Shown: piece by piece, positions 33,701 through 43,039 of the stretch
How positions within the stretch are numbered: the stretch's first letter is position 1
Layout: the number at the start of each line of letters is the position of its first letter
From: Anaeromassilibacillus sp. An250
Lineage (GTDB): Bacteria; Bacillota; Clostridia; Oscillospirales; Acutalibacteraceae
Reading direction: 5' to 3'
DNA: 64,000 bases
Assembly (NCBI RefSeq): GCF_002159845.1
Contig: NZ_NFJK01000015.1
Span: 26,448-90,447, forward strand
Program-made: the position numbers and the translations under genes
Notes under the pieces: model-generated
Databases searched by the model: none
What the model was told of the DNA's origin: nothing
Seen by the model: only the letters and a program-made list of their open reading frames with translations

Positions 33701-35004
33701 TGGAACCAGATGATGTACTTTTCGGTTGCCTCGTTATAAATCATCTTCGGGCGCTCGATAATCGCCGTGTCCTTGTTGATGCAGAGGTAGACATAATCCT
33801 TCTCTTCTTCGGTCAGGTCGCCGTAGAGGGCTGTGAAATACGGGTCCGTATCCAACGCCTCACGGTTCGGGACCGAACGCATCACATAGCCTTCGAACGT
33901 CCAGTTGTACAGGTCGTCGGAGGAATACGCGCTGATGCCATTGCTGTGGCTTCCGGTCGTCTTATCCTCGCCAACCCACCACCATTTTTCCGTTCCATCG
34001 GGCATGGGCAATTTCTGCACCTGTCCGCCGTGCGCCTGGATGGGCTTGCCGTTGGTGTCCTTCCATACATCGCCGTTGACGCCGGAGAAGGAATCATAGG
34101 TTTCGATGGAGCGCAGGTCGGAGTAGACCGTGTCCAGATGCTCGCAGGTCTCTTTCACGTCTGCAGGGCTCGGGTTGTCCTGCGCCGCCAACTCCTTCGC
34201 AGATGCCAGGACAGCGTTCAGGGCCTGGAGGTTGTCCTCCTTATTTTCTTCGCCCACATAGAGCTCGCCAAGGGGCTCTTCTGCATAGACAACGCCGGCC
34301 GCCTGGTCCGCTTCCACCTTGCCCTCGATCTCCGCGATCTTATCCGTCAAAGTGGCCTTGTCATACACTTCGCCACGCTTGACCAGGATGTAGCTGAGGA
34401 TGGGGTCTCCATCCGCAGAGGTACGCTTGGAGTTATGGACAAATACGTTCAGCTCGCCGTCCGTGACCATAATCTCCGAAGTGCGCTCAAACGTCGCATT
34501 GGTCGCCGAGCCGCCGGGCACGCTGGCCTGATCCGTAGTGCGGGTGCCTTCCAGATCGATGTCCACCGTTCTGGCGCCCCACCAACCGGGGATCTTAATG
34601 CCAACAGTGACTTCATAGCTGCCGTTTTCCACAGCAAAGTTATACCGGAAGCCGCTGGTCTCCGGGTCATACTGGATGCTGTCGCTGGTGTACCAGTACG
34701 TATCGGTCTTGACAACGCTGTCTGCATTGCCGCCGCGGACCATGTATTCGTCTTCTACATAGCCCCAGGCGTTCCCCGTCCCAGCGTCCTCGCCATAGGG
34801 CTGGTCCGTCACGGACTGGTACTCGCCCATGGCGTCCCCCTCCGCCACGTCCGCCACATTGGTTGCGGCGCAGTTGACGAAGTAGAGCAGGTCTCCGGGT
34901 TCCCCGCTCTCGGTTGCCGCCAGTGCCGGCGCAGAAACAAAAGTCTGCAACAGCATGCACAAGCAGAGCAGCAGAGGCAGGGCCCTGCGTTTGGTTCTCT
35001 TCAT
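30727..35004 (-). CDS. Secreted multidomain GH43 glycoside hydrolase
   Basis: A 1,425-residue exported enzyme. Order: signal peptide (1-29), malectin-like carbohydrate-binding domain (about 35-205), helical spacer, GH43 five-blade propeller (about 300-690; KDTNGKPIQAHGGQ with the base Asp, RDMNLFIDDDGTAYIIYSS, and APALFKYDGTYYMITSG), an Ig-like domain, a second malectin-like domain (about 775-945), another beta domain, four or so FIVAR-type three-helix repeats (about 1048-1310) and a C-terminal beta domain. It has no LPXTG or membrane anchor. The propeller resembles GH43 exo-galactanases or arabinofuranosidases; the substrate is not certain. It follows a sugar-binding lipoprotein and a YesMN pair. 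Confidence 0.88.
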   Translation of the reverse strand: MKRTKRRALPLLLCLCMLLQTFVSAPALAATESGEPGDLLYFVNCAATNVADVAEGDAMGEYQSVTDQPYGEDAGTGNAWGYVEDEYMVRGGNADSVVKTDTYWYTSDSIQYDPETSGFRYNFAVENGSYEVTVGIKIPGWWGARTVDIDLEGTRTTDQASVPGGSATNATFERTSEIMVTDGELNVFVHNSKRTSADGDPILSYILVKRGEVYDKATLTDKIAEIEGKVEADQAAGVVYAEEPLGELYVGEENKEDNLQALNAVLASAKELAAQDNPSPADVKETCEHLDTVYSDLRSIETYDSFSGVNGDVWKDTNGKPIQAHGGQVQKLPMPDGTEKWWWVGEDKTTGSHSNGISAYSSDDLYNWTFEGYVMRSVPNREALDTDPYFTALYGDLTEEEKDYVYLCINKDTAIIERPKMIYNEATEKYIIWFHADGPTEESTSSYAAAAAGMAISDTPNGPFTFIRRSRLHQLPEEEYLEDNGVLDWYEEPQNRGFARDMNLFIDDDGTAYIIYSSEENRTMFISRLNDEYTDLDVPQEPVGLAKNGVDFVRLFPGGQREAPALFKYDGTYYMITSGATGWSPNPARYWKADEILGEWTDMGDPCIGDTDGKTFWSQSTNVIPVDPENGKFIYMGDRWGYGKEQDFSAEALADSRYIWLPVQIDARGNISLQEYNDWDLSVFDSINNIKLNSEMDDIYYGTENLPEQVNVSIREDEGWVTKDVNVSWDFSSLIPGAENTVTGTLEDANGLTITANVVDIPENLLYFIDSGATNGSELYDVIKEMAPNLVNTEAYDQAYTEGSWGYTGTDDDIAPKNPESQDAYTSGFWAKGGKNIDYKLPLKAGEYQVSLGFQEWWSTSRPMKVVVSYEGADGQTVETTIGTFTNSGEQAYLFQFTVENDADVTISVQRQNSNNPDPVLSWIALTGEVEEEPSEHMLTVTFPNTVELSIDGESQTIANLIGAYKDVVMAGDALELTFTPRVEGREIAGVTVNGEAIAEDSFDVAEYVYSAAMPNADTTIELGFTVVDKQNLRAAIEIAEGRADEAAEAVPSVQEKYEAALQAAKDVEAKKTATQDEINTAWSDLIDALHYLSFVAGDKSQLEIPMEIADSINRDLFTPDSLDALDEAYAAAEDLLGDEEVLEADITAAVDALYDAIYGLVYRADITELEALVLKGDSIVENADQYIQNDAWTSFETILAEAKTVLEDANATQDAVDTAVKDLTAAISALRLIPDKDALEALIGEAEAINTNKYTAKSVATMKAALSTAKAVLNDDQATEEEVADAVEALESSIDGLVEKSTSTDSKNSGSTSANVGNAYGAAGVVSASQSVAANAYVVSDTTVNFTLKRGSAYCFKMTVVNGNAMTPGFTVGNGDVLKTQFVAKVGNDYYYRVYATGTPGQSTGVYTTLPGQNAVKHCAVTIG

Positions 35005-35091
35005 GTTTGCGTTTCTCCTTCCTATTGCCTTTCTTCTGTCCTGGCTTTTCAGCCTTCTCTACAAACCGCCTCGCCGGCGGCCGTATGCAAA

Positions 35092-36405
35092 TTAAGAGTG
35101 GAGGACGGAAGCGCGCGCCTGTGTCTGGGCGTTTTTGAGCGTCTCATCCATATCGGCCCCCTGCATAATGGATTGCAGGCTCTGGGCGATGATGTCCTCC
35201 ATGGTATAGGTATACAGCCCATAATTGACCGGCGGGATCTGCTCGGTCCAGGCCGCAAGATCCTCATAGATCCGCTGGCCTCCAAAAAATTCACTGGGCT
35301 CACTTCGGTATTTCAAATCCTTTGCGGACTTCATGGTGCTCACCAAGCTGATGTCCTTCACCAGGTCGTCGATCAACTGCTCGTTGGAAGCAAAGGTCTT
35401 CCCCAAGAAGTCCACCGCCAGGTCCGCACCCGGGACGCTGCTCAATACATACCAGCTCCCGCCGCCAATGCTGGAAGCATTGACCGATTCGGGGATGCCG
35501 TCCAACCGCGGGATCGGCGCCACGGCCCATTTGCCGCTCTGCTCCTCCGCTTTCACAATATTGGACATCACCCAACAGCCCGAGGGGACGCTGGCGACCT
35601 CTCCCTCCTGGAAAGCCTTCACAAACGGGTCCCAGCCGGACACCTGCAATGCAATCCCGGAATCCACCATGCGCTGGTACGTGGAAAGCGACGCCTTGAG
35701 CACTTCATTTTCCGCAATGTCCACGCTCTCGCCGTCCTCTTTTACATACCATGCCCCGGCGGACTGCATCATGATGCGCACCTGGCCCAGGTCGCTGGGG
35801 TCCAACGTCAACATATATTTGCCGGTCGCCGCTTTGACGTCCTTACCGATTTCAATGTATTCGTTCCAAGTCAGGTTCTGCATGTCCTCCTGCGTGTATC
35901 CCGCCGCTTGGAGGTAATCCGTGCGGTAAAACAGGGCGGCTGCGCCGCTGTCAAACGGGACGCCATAGATCTTACCCTCCTCCGTCATGACACGGAGCTT
36001 ATATTCCATAAATTTATTGGGGTCCACAATGGAGGAAAGGTCCCGGAACTCCCCGGGGTACGACTTCAGGAAATTCTGGATCCGGTAATCCTCAATCAGG
36101 ACAATGTTGGGCAGCCCTTCATAGTTGGAGGAGGAAAACGCGGTATTGAGCCGGGTGATGATGTCCGTCTGGGCCATGGTGACGATGTCAACCTGGACGC
36201 CCGGATCGGTCTTTGCATAATACGCCTTTGCCAAATTCGCCGCCTTCACATTGAAGGTATCGTCCCAAGCCCATATGGTCAATGTATGTTCTTCTGCCTC
36301 CATGGCCGGCTGTTCCGCCGGTCCACCACCGGTTTTTGCACAGGCTGTCAACCCCCACAACAGGCAAAAAGCCAGCGCCAGGGCCAGCAAACGGGAACAA
36401 CGCAT
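35092..36405 (-). CDS. Carbohydrate ABC transporter substrate-binding lipoprotein
   Basis: A 437-residue extracellular solute-binding protein (family 1 type) from the ATG at 36,405, which has AGGAGGGG upstream. The lipobox is GLTACAKTG. Family features: LTIWAWDDTFNVKAANLAKAY, KIYGVPFDSGAAALFYRTDYLQAAGY, NLTWNEYIEIGKD. It binds an oligosaccharide, presumably a product of the GH43 enzyme 88 bases downstream. The two membrane permeases normally beside such a gene are missing here. Confidence 0.88.
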   Translation of the reverse strand: MRCSRLLALALAFCLLWGLTACAKTGGGPAEQPAMEAEEHTLTIWAWDDTFNVKAANLAKAYYAKTDPGVQVDIVTMAQTDIITRLNTAFSSSNYEGLPNIVLIEDYRIQNFLKSYPGEFRDLSSIVDPNKFMEYKLRVMTEEGKIYGVPFDSGAAALFYRTDYLQAAGYTQEDMQNLTWNEYIEIGKDVKAATGKYMLTLDPSDLGQVRIMMQSAGAWYVKEDGESVDIAENEVLKASLSTYQRMVDSGIALQVSGWDPFVKAFQEGEVASVPSGCWVMSNIVKAEEQSGKWAVAPIPRLDGIPESVNASSIGGGSWYVLSSVPGADLAVDFLGKTFASNEQLIDDLVKDISLVSTMKSAKDLKYRSEPSEFFGGQRIYEDLAAWTEQIPPVNYGLYTYTMEDIIAQSLQSIMQGADMDETLKNAQTQARASVLHS

Positions 36406-36594
36406 GCTAACCCCTCCTGTCATATTCTGCAAGCCCTTTTTGACAGCGCCCATAAGAGGGGCGGCTTGCATAAACGCATTGTTTCTTTTCATCTGTATCT
36501 TATTTTACTAAAAACCAATCCATAGGTATTAGCAATTTCTTTCTCTCATTTGGTATTTTTTTTAGATGTTTTTTCATAGACATTTGTACTTTTT

Positions 36595-38391
36595 TTATAA
36601 ATTGGTAGGATCTTTGGATTCTTTCTCCTGCGCCGGGATCGTGATGGTGACTGCCGTGCCCTTGCCCGGTTCACTGGAAATGGAAACGCCGTACTGCGCG
36701 CCATAGAGGAGCTTGATCCGGTCGTCTACATTTTTGATGCCAATCCCGGTGAAGTGGTCTGCTTTCCCGCCGGTGGACAGCGTGCGGCCGACCTCCTCCT
36801 GTTTCATGCCGGAGCCATTGTCGATGATTTCGCTGACCAGGTCATTCCCGCGGCGGCGGACCGACACAAAGATGCTCCCTTCCTCCGCCCCGCTGAACGC
36901 ATGGAAAAATGCGTTCTCCACAAACGGCTGCAAGGTCAGCTTGGGCATCAGGCAGTTGCGGCAGTCCTCGGCCAGCGAAAACCGGACCTGAATCTGCTCC
37001 CCAAAGCGCAAATGCTGCAAAAAGACGTAATCCTTTAAGTTGTCGAGTTCCTCGGCCGCAGGGATGCGTTCCTCGCGTTTGCTGATGGTCCCGCGCAGCA
37101 GGCGGCTAAACGAATCGATCGCCTGCACAGCGCTTTCGGAATTGCCCTGCCAGATCATCCATTTCAGGGAGGCGAGCGTATTGTAGATAAAGTGCGGGTT
37201 GATCTGCATTTGCAGGGCGCGGATCTCCGCCTCGCGCTTTTCGTCCTCGATGGTCATGATCTGCTCCATGTAACTGTCGAGGCCATCCAACATGTAATTG
37301 AACGCCGTTGCAAGTTCCCGCACCTCATAGTTGCCTTCCACGGGGATGTGCCGGCTAAAATCCCCCTGCGTTACCTGTTTCATCTCTGCGACCAGGGAAT
37401 GGATCGGCCGCGTCGTTTTGCGCACCACGAGGAACATGATGGCAAACACGCACAGGACCACCAACAACGTCATAATTTCAATGGGCTTGTAGCTGCCGAC
37501 CGCGCGCAGGATGCTTTCGCGGTCGATCAATCCAACCAAATGGAAATTCCAATGGGGGATCTCCTGGGCAACCACGGCCATCTGGCGCCCGGACTGGACG
37601 ATCTCCCCATAGGGCAGGCTGTTTTCTTCCACCTGTTGCGCCGTCTCCAAAAGCTCCAGATTTTTAAAGCCGATGAGTTCCTTTTGGGTGGATGAGATAA
37701 TGCGCCCTTCGCTGTCCAGCAGCATCAGGCTGTTTGCGTCGCTGCTGAAACTGCTGTAAAAATCGCGCAGGACCTCCTGCGGGATGACCACATAGGCATA
37801 TCCGTAGTTCGATTGCCCGCCGGCATAATTCAGGCCTGTACTGGCAACGATGGCGCTGTCCCCCTGGGTCAGCGTGGTGAAGCCGTCGTCTACATATTGA
37901 TAAAGGATGCGGTTGGGCTGGCGGCGCGTCTCCTGTGTGACCGCGCTGTCCAGCAATTCTTCGACTGAAACGGTCAGCCCGGCATCGCTGCTCAAATAGC
38001 TGCTGCCGTTGACGCCCACCAGCACAATGCTCATCTTCTCAAAATAATCCGGCGGCAGGGCGTGTTCGAGGTTCCACACCATGCTGTACTGCGTGTACGA
38101 CGCGGTCGCGGAGCTGCGGTCCTCGCTGGTGAGATAGCTCCGGAAGGCCCAGTTGTTCTTGATCACGCTCATGATTTCGGAAATCTCATCGTTGAACCGG
38201 CCCATATTTTCCCGAATCTGCCCGATGATCTGGGAATTGGACTCCGTAAAGGTGTCCACATATACGTCCTCGGACGCCCGGATAGAAATACTGAGCGTCA
38301 ATGTAGCAACGCATATGACGCTCAGCAGCATGACCGATAGAATTTTCAGCAGCAAACTATTGGACCGCAGTTTTTCTAAGATTTTTTCCAT
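36595..38391 (-). CDS. YesM-type sensor histidine kinase
   Basis: A 598-residue kinase from the ATG at 38,391 (GGAGGG upstream). Two membrane spans (about 14-36 and 303-325) enclose a large extracellular dCache-like sensor; then HAMP (about 328-380), the His_kinase/YesM dimerisation box with the phosphorylated His in INPHFIYNTLASLKW and a HATPase with NPGSGM-type G boxes (SEIIDNGSGMK, FTGIGIKNVDDRI). It should phosphorylate the response regulator that overlaps its start. The family senses extracellular sugars or binding-protein complexes. Confidence 0.92.
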   Translation of the reverse strand: MEKILEKLRSNSLLLKILSVMLLSVICVATLTLSISIRASEDVYVDTFTESNSQIIGQIRENMGRFNDEISEIMSVIKNNWAFRSYLTSEDRSSATASYTQYSMVWNLEHALPPDYFEKMSIVLVGVNGSSYLSSDAGLTVSVEELLDSAVTQETRRQPNRILYQYVDDGFTTLTQGDSAIVASTGLNYAGGQSNYGYAYVVIPQEVLRDFYSSFSSDANSLMLLDSEGRIISSTQKELIGFKNLELLETAQQVEENSLPYGEIVQSGRQMAVVAQEIPHWNFHLVGLIDRESILRAVGSYKPIEIMTLLVVLCVFAIMFLVVRKTTRPIHSLVAEMKQVTQGDFSRHIPVEGNYEVRELATAFNYMLDGLDSYMEQIMTIEDEKREAEIRALQMQINPHFIYNTLASLKWMIWQGNSESAVQAIDSFSRLLRGTISKREERIPAAEELDNLKDYVFLQHLRFGEQIQVRFSLAEDCRNCLMPKLTLQPFVENAFFHAFSGAEEGSIFVSVRRRGNDLVSEIIDNGSGMKQEEVGRTLSTGGKADHFTGIGIKNVDDRIKLLYGAQYGVSISSEPGKGTAVTITIPAQEKESKDPTNL

Positions 38392-39941
38392 CGTTTCCCT
38401 CCAACCGCGGCGCCGCATTGGCGGCGGAACTCGCTCGGCGTTTTCCCGGTGAATTTCTTGAACACCTTACAGAAATAACTGTGATCCCCATAGCCGACCA
38501 TCCCGCACACCTCGGACACCGGAATATCGCCCTTGCGCAGGAGTTCCTCCGCGCGGCGGATGCGGGCGCGGTTCAGATATTCACTGAACCCCTCCCGGCT
38601 GTTGGCGCTGAAATACGAGGACAGGTAAGAATAATTAAAATTGAATCGCTTGGCGACATCGTTGAGGGTCAGCGCCTCGGCGCAGTGTTCCTCCACATAG
38701 TCGAGGATCTCCTGGACGGAACGCTTCCCTTGCCGCGGCGCCCGCTCTTCAAACAGCGTGAGGAAATCGGCCCGGATGCAGCCAAAGGCTTCCAGGAGAT
38801 CTTCCGCGAATTTTGCTTCGCTGATCCGGATAAAACAGTCGCGCTTGAGGGAAGCGATGCGTTCCGCATCCATGCCGCTTTCCTCCCAAAAGGCCAACAT
38901 CTGATAGAGCGCATCCTGCACCAGGGATTTGAGTTCGAATTCCCCGGGGGCATGCCGGTCAACCGCCCGCCGCAGCCAGGCGTCCAATTGTTCCAGCGCC
39001 TGACGCATATCGGATGCGCGGACCAATGCGTTGAATCTTGCGGCGTCGAACGGCTCTGCGGCGGCAGGGGCAAACGCATCCTCCCCCTGGATGAACACGT
39101 CCCGGCAATAAAAGCGCTGCCGGGAGAGCGCGGCCAGGCGGGTATAGGTCTCTTTGAGCAGGCCCAATCCACTGAACTCCCTGGTGTAGACATAAAAGGC
39201 GCGCGGCGACTTTACGCGTACGGCGGCCACCAGCTTTCTGACGCGCTCCGTCAACGAGCGGTACGGCTCCGCCGCATAATTGACGATCATCAGCAAAAAC
39301 TTGCGGTCGATCGTGGCCACCCGCGCGGTTACGCCGGGCAGGAACTCCTCCGCGCCGGCTGCCAAAATCCCGGCCTCCCGGCTGAGATTGGCCGCATTCC
39401 CCAGCACATAGGGGACATTCATCCCCACCAGGAAAAAGTGCGGATAAGGAAATACCTTGCGCAACTTTTCCAGAGCGTCCGGCGCGGGGAACCCGGACAG
39501 TGCCTGGTTGATGACGCTCTCGAACGAATCCCCTCCCCCACGGGTGAGCACGAAATCCGGAATCTGCCCAGCCGCCTTACAGAGGGTCGCCAGCAATTCC
39601 TGCTGGTTCAGCGTGGGCTTGAGGATGTAGTCCACCGCGCCGTGCTGGAAGATGGATTTTACATATTCAAAGTCGCTGTAGCCGCTCAACACAATGACGC
39701 GGGTTTCCGGATACCGCTCCTGGATGGCCTGGGTCAGGGCGATCCCATCCATCACCGGCATGACCACGTCCGTCAGCACAATCTGCGGCTTCAATTCCTC
39801 GATCCGGGCCAAGGCTTCCTCCCCATTGGACGCTTCCCCCACGATCTGGAACCCCTCCTGCTCCCAATGGATCATGCCCTTGATCCCCTGACGGGTGAGA
39901 TATTCATCCTCAACGATCAAGATGCGGCAATAGGTAGACAT
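38376..39941 (-). CDS. YesN/AraC-type response regulator
   Basis: A 521-residue regulator: receiver domain at 1-125 with phospho-acceptor D58 (IVLTDVVMPVMDG), a long variable middle part and two AraC helix-turn-helix units at about 415-515 (TLNDVAKRFNFNYSYLSSYF; EVCGMVGYGDHSYFCKVFKKF). Its stop overlaps the kinase start by 16 bases. It probably activates the downstream lipoprotein and GH43 genes when the kinase detects the glycan. Confidence 0.93.
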   Translation of the reverse strand: MSTYCRILIVEDEYLTRQGIKGMIHWEQEGFQIVGEASNGEEALARIEELKPQIVLTDVVMPVMDGIALTQAIQERYPETRVIVLSGYSDFEYVKSIFQHGAVDYILKPTLNQQELLATLCKAAGQIPDFVLTRGGGDSFESVINQALSGFPAPDALEKLRKVFPYPHFFLVGMNVPYVLGNAANLSREAGILAAGAEEFLPGVTARVATIDRKFLLMIVNYAAEPYRSLTERVRKLVAAVRVKSPRAFYVYTREFSGLGLLKETYTRLAALSRQRFYCRDVFIQGEDAFAPAAAEPFDAARFNALVRASDMRQALEQLDAWLRRAVDRHAPGEFELKSLVQDALYQMLAFWEESGMDAERIASLKRDCFIRISEAKFAEDLLEAFGCIRADFLTLFEERAPRQGKRSVQEILDYVEEHCAEALTLNDVAKRFNFNYSYLSSYFSANSREGFSEYLNRARIRRAEELLRKGDIPVSEVCGMVGYGDHSYFCKVFKKFTGKTPSEFRRQCGAAVGGKRWKKS

Positions 39942-40108
39942 CCTGCTCCCCCTCCCCGCCGTCCAGCGGTTTTTTCACCCTTATTATAGCGTATCCGGGC
40001 TTTTCCAACAAGCGCCGCAACCTCTTTCATTCATAGAAGCATAAGCGGCCGCCGCAGGACGGTTATCCCCTGAAATGGGCAATTTTCCACCCACTTTTTC
40101 ATAGAAAA

Positions 40109-40133
40109 ATCGCCGTCCAAACCGGACGGCGAT
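40109..40133 (-). terminator. Terminator after the acyl-CoA ligase gene
   Basis: Stem ATCGCCGTCC with its complement around AAACC, with T runs on both sides, so it works in both directions; it lies 14 bases past the ligase stop. Confidence 0.88.
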
Positions 40134-40147
40134 TTTTTCCACGGATT

Positions 40148-41791
40148 TTATTTAGATTGTTTTGCCTGCTCGCGCAGTTTATAATGCATCAGTTTGCCGG
40201 TTGCGGTGTGCGGCAATTCCTTCACAAGGTTGTACACGCGCGGCCATTTGTACGAGGACAACATGGGGCTGTGCATGCAATATTCCTTGAGCTCGGCCAC
40301 CGTCAAGCTTTCGTCCGAGGGGACGACATAAGCCGCCACAACCTCGCCGCGCAGCTTGTCCGGAATCCCGATGACGGCGCTCTCCGCCACCTTGGGATGC
40401 TCGTTCAGCACGGCCTCAATCTGCGTCGGGTAGATGTTTTCGCCCGCGGACACAATCATATCGTCCTTCCGGCCGGAAACGGTGACAAACTCGTTTTCAT
40501 CCCATGTCCCCACGTCGCCGGTGTAGAGCCAGCCCTTGTAGAATTTCTGGGCAGTCATCTCCGGATTGTTAAAATAGCAGAACGCGCTCTTCGCAGGGGA
40601 GGAGATGATGATCTCCCCAGGGGTCTTCCCGTCGCGCGGCACGGTGTCCTCCGGCTCGGCATGCGAACCGTCTTCGCGCAGGGCGACCAGCCGGACGTCG
40701 TCATCCGTACAGGAGCGTCCGGCAGACCCCGCCATATCCGGCAGGTCAAACGGGCGCAGGAAGGTGTTCCAGAAGGTCTCCGTGGTGCCATAGCCATTGA
40801 AAATATTGGGGGTCAAGAGCTTCATATATTTTTCGCAAGCGGCCTTTTCAAACGGGGCGCCCATGGTCACAATGCCCCGCAGGGCCGACAGCTTTGCATG
40901 GGCCTTTTCCTGCGCACGCGCGAGCATGGCGATGATGGTCGGCACGCCGATCAGGAACGAAACCTCGTATTTTTCCGCATATTCCAGGCAGCGTTTCGGG
41001 CTGAAGTCCCGCAAAATGACCACTTCGCCGCCCGCATACAGCGTCGGGCACGGGCCGCCGGAGTGGATGCCGCCGCGGTGGAACCACGGGGTCATATTCA
41101 TGGTGCGGTCCGTCGGGCCGAGCGGGAAATGCATCATCACATCGTGCGCGGAAAGGACCTCGTTCACGTTGTTGATCGGCACGCCCTTGGGCCGGTTGGT
41201 GGTCCCGGAGGTATATAGGCGGGTGGTCTCGTCGTAAATATGAGGGGCAAAGTCGATGGGCGGATCGGTTTCCGGCTGATTCGCCACATAGTCCTGATAC
41301 AGAATATGGCCGTCGGGCGCTTGTGCGCCGCCCTTGTAATCCACCATAATAGTGACATCCGGTTTGTACACGCACATCCCCAGCGCGCCAGCGGACAGGT
41401 CGCCGAACTCCGCATCGTAGAGGAATGCTTTGGGGCGGCTGTCGTCGATGACCAGCGCAATCTCGCCCGCGCCTTGCCGGTAGTTGACCGGGCAGGCAAT
41501 CGCGCCGATTTTGTGTGCAGCAAGGTAACAGAATACAAACTCAGGGGAGTTGAGCAGCGCAAACATCACCACGTCGTTCTTACCAACCCCGTTCGCGCGC
41601 AGTGCATGCGCCAGGCGGTTGGCCTCGGCGTTCAGCTCCGCATAGGTCCAGCGGCGGCCGGAAATCGGGTCGTTCAGCGCTGGGCGGGTGCTAAAACGCG
41701 ATACATTGCGCAGAAATCCGTTCAGATAGGTGAACCGCGACTCGAACGTGTCGCGGAACATGGTGACGTCATACGTATACTGGTTATTCAT
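40148..41791 (-). CDS. AMP-dependent acyl-CoA/acyl-ACP ligase
   Basis: A 547-residue ANL-superfamily enzyme. Adenylation motifs are all present: RLYTSGTTNRPKG (P-loop), GYGTTETFW, GWLYTGDVGTWDENEFVTVSGRKDDMI and the C-terminal lysine in HTATGKLMHYKLRE. It activates a carboxylic acid as acyl-AMP and passes it to CoA or a carrier. The sequence is of the benzoate/fatty-acyl-CoA ligase type rather than acetyl-CoA synthetase. A FabF-like ketosynthase gene ends 12 bases upstream, so the pair probably works on one acyl substrate. Confidence 0.88.
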   Translation of the reverse strand: MNNQYTYDVTMFRDTFESRFTYLNGFLRNVSRFSTRPALNDPISGRRWTYAELNAEANRLAHALRANGVGKNDVVMFALLNSPEFVFCYLAAHKIGAIACPVNYRQGAGEIALVIDDSRPKAFLYDAEFGDLSAGALGMCVYKPDVTIMVDYKGGAQAPDGHILYQDYVANQPETDPPIDFAPHIYDETTRLYTSGTTNRPKGVPINNVNEVLSAHDVMMHFPLGPTDRTMNMTPWFHRGGIHSGGPCPTLYAGGEVVILRDFSPKRCLEYAEKYEVSFLIGVPTIIAMLARAQEKAHAKLSALRGIVTMGAPFEKAACEKYMKLLTPNIFNGYGTTETFWNTFLRPFDLPDMAGSAGRSCTDDDVRLVALREDGSHAEPEDTVPRDGKTPGEIIISSPAKSAFCYFNNPEMTAQKFYKGWLYTGDVGTWDENEFVTVSGRKDDMIVSAGENIYPTQIEAVLNEHPKVAESAVIGIPDKLRGEVVAAYVVPSDESLTVAELKEYCMHSPMLSSYKWPRVYNLVKELPHTATGKLMHYKLREQAKQSK

Positions 41792-41803
41792 ACTGTGTTC
41801 GCC

Positions 41804-43039
41804 TCATTTCTCGTATCGGGAAAGAATGATACTGGAATTTTGTCCGCCAAAGCCCAGGGAATTGGACATGGCGGCTGTGATCTCGACCTTGCGGGCCGTA
41901 TTGGGTACATAATCCAGGTCGCAGTCCGGGTCTGGGGTATCCAGATGCAGGGTGGGCGGCAAAATGCCTTCCTGGATTGCTTTGATGCAGGCGATGGCCT
42001 CGGTCAGGCCGCCCGCGCCCATCAAGTGGCCGGTTGCGGATTTGGTTGCGGAGACCGGCGGGGCCGTTTCGCGCCCGCCAAACACGGCCTTGACCGCCAA
42101 TGTTTCAGCCTTGTCGCCGAGCGGCGTCGAGGTACCGTGCGCATTGATATATCCGATGTCGGAGGGCTGCATCCCGGCGCGCTGCAGCGCGCGCTTCATG
42201 CAGGCCGCAGCACCCGCACCATCCGGGCAGGGCGCCGTGACATGGTGTGCATCCGATGTGTTGGCCCAGCCTGCCAGCACCGCGTGAATCGTTGCGCCGC
42301 GCGCGAGGGCGTGCTCTTCGGTTTCAATCAGCAGCGCGCCGCCGCCTTCCCCGATGACAAAACCGTCCCGGTTGAGGTCAAACGGGCGGCAGGCATGGAG
42401 AGGATCGTCGTTGCAGCGCGAAAGCGCCTTGGCCTGCGACAAGCCGGACACCACGATCGGGCAGAGGATGCTCTCCCCGCCAACCGCAAGGACTGCGTCC
42501 GCCTCGCCCGCGTTGAGCAGCATGGCCGCGACCATCATCGCGTCGCCGCCCGCGGAACAGGCCGTATTGAGGGTCATGCTCGGGCCGTGGATGCCGCGCG
42601 CGATGGCGATCTGCGCGGCCGCAATATTGCCGATGGCCATGGGCACAAAGCGCGGACCGACGCGGCGGCCTGCATCAAACGCCTCCTGGGTGTGCGCCAC
42701 CGTGGTCACGCCCGCCATAGCCGTGCCCATCACAATGCCAATCCGGTCGGACTCGGCTTCGATGGGAAAACCACTGCTCTCCAATGCCTCCTGCGCCGCA
42801 GCATAGGCAAACTGCATGAACGGGTCCATGGTGCGCGCAAGCGTCTTGGGCATGTGATCGGCCGGATTGAAATCCTTCAACTCGGCTGCAATCTGTACGG
42901 GCAAATCAGACGCATCAAAGCGCGTGATCGGGCCAACACCGCAACGGCCTTCGATCAGCGCATTCCAATAGGCGGTTACTCCTATGCCGACCGGCGTGAC
43001 CGCCCCCATGCCGGTGATTACCAATGTTTTTTCTTTCAT
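41804..43039 (-). CDS. Beta-ketoacyl-ACP synthase II (FabF-like)
   Basis: A 411-residue condensing enzyme from the ATG at 43,039 (GGGGAA upstream). The active-site Cys, His and His are C161 in NTACSAGGD, H301 in NAHGTSTPLGD and H338 in SATGHLMGAGG. It joins malonyl-ACP to an acyl chain. No fabD, fabG, fabZ or acyl-carrier gene lies near, so it is an extra ketosynthase outside the fatty-acid operon. With the ligase downstream it may elongate or load an unusual acyl starter; this is inference. Confidence 0.9.
   Translation of the reverse strand: MKEKTLVITGMGAVTPVGIGVTAYWNALIEGRCGVGPITRFDASDLPVQIAAELKDFNPADHMPKTLARTMDPFMQFAYAAAQEALESSGFPIEAESDRIGIVMGTAMAGVTTVAHTQEAFDAGRRVGPRFVPMAIGNIAAAQIAIARGIHGPSMTLNTACSAGGDAMMVAAMLLNAGEADAVLAVGGESILCPIVVSGLSQAKALSRCNDDPLHACRPFDLNRDGFVIGEGGGALLIETEEHALARGATIHAVLAGWANTSDAHHVTAPCPDGAGAAACMKRALQRAGMQPSDIGYINAHGTSTPLGDKAETLAVKAVFGGRETAPPVSATKSATGHLMGAGGLTEAIACIKAIQEGILPPTLHLDTPDPDCDLDYVPNTARKVEITAAMSNSLGFGGQNSSIILSRYEK

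Noticed and set aside
32611..36525. A 1,304-residue open frame on the plus strand
   Set aside because: It is antisense to the GH43 and lipoprotein genes, has no ribosome site and its sequence has no protein-like motifs. It arises from the codon use of the real genes.
38418..39989. A 523-residue plus-strand open frame
   Set aside because: It is an exact shadow of the response regulator gene, whose receiver and AraC motifs are clear.
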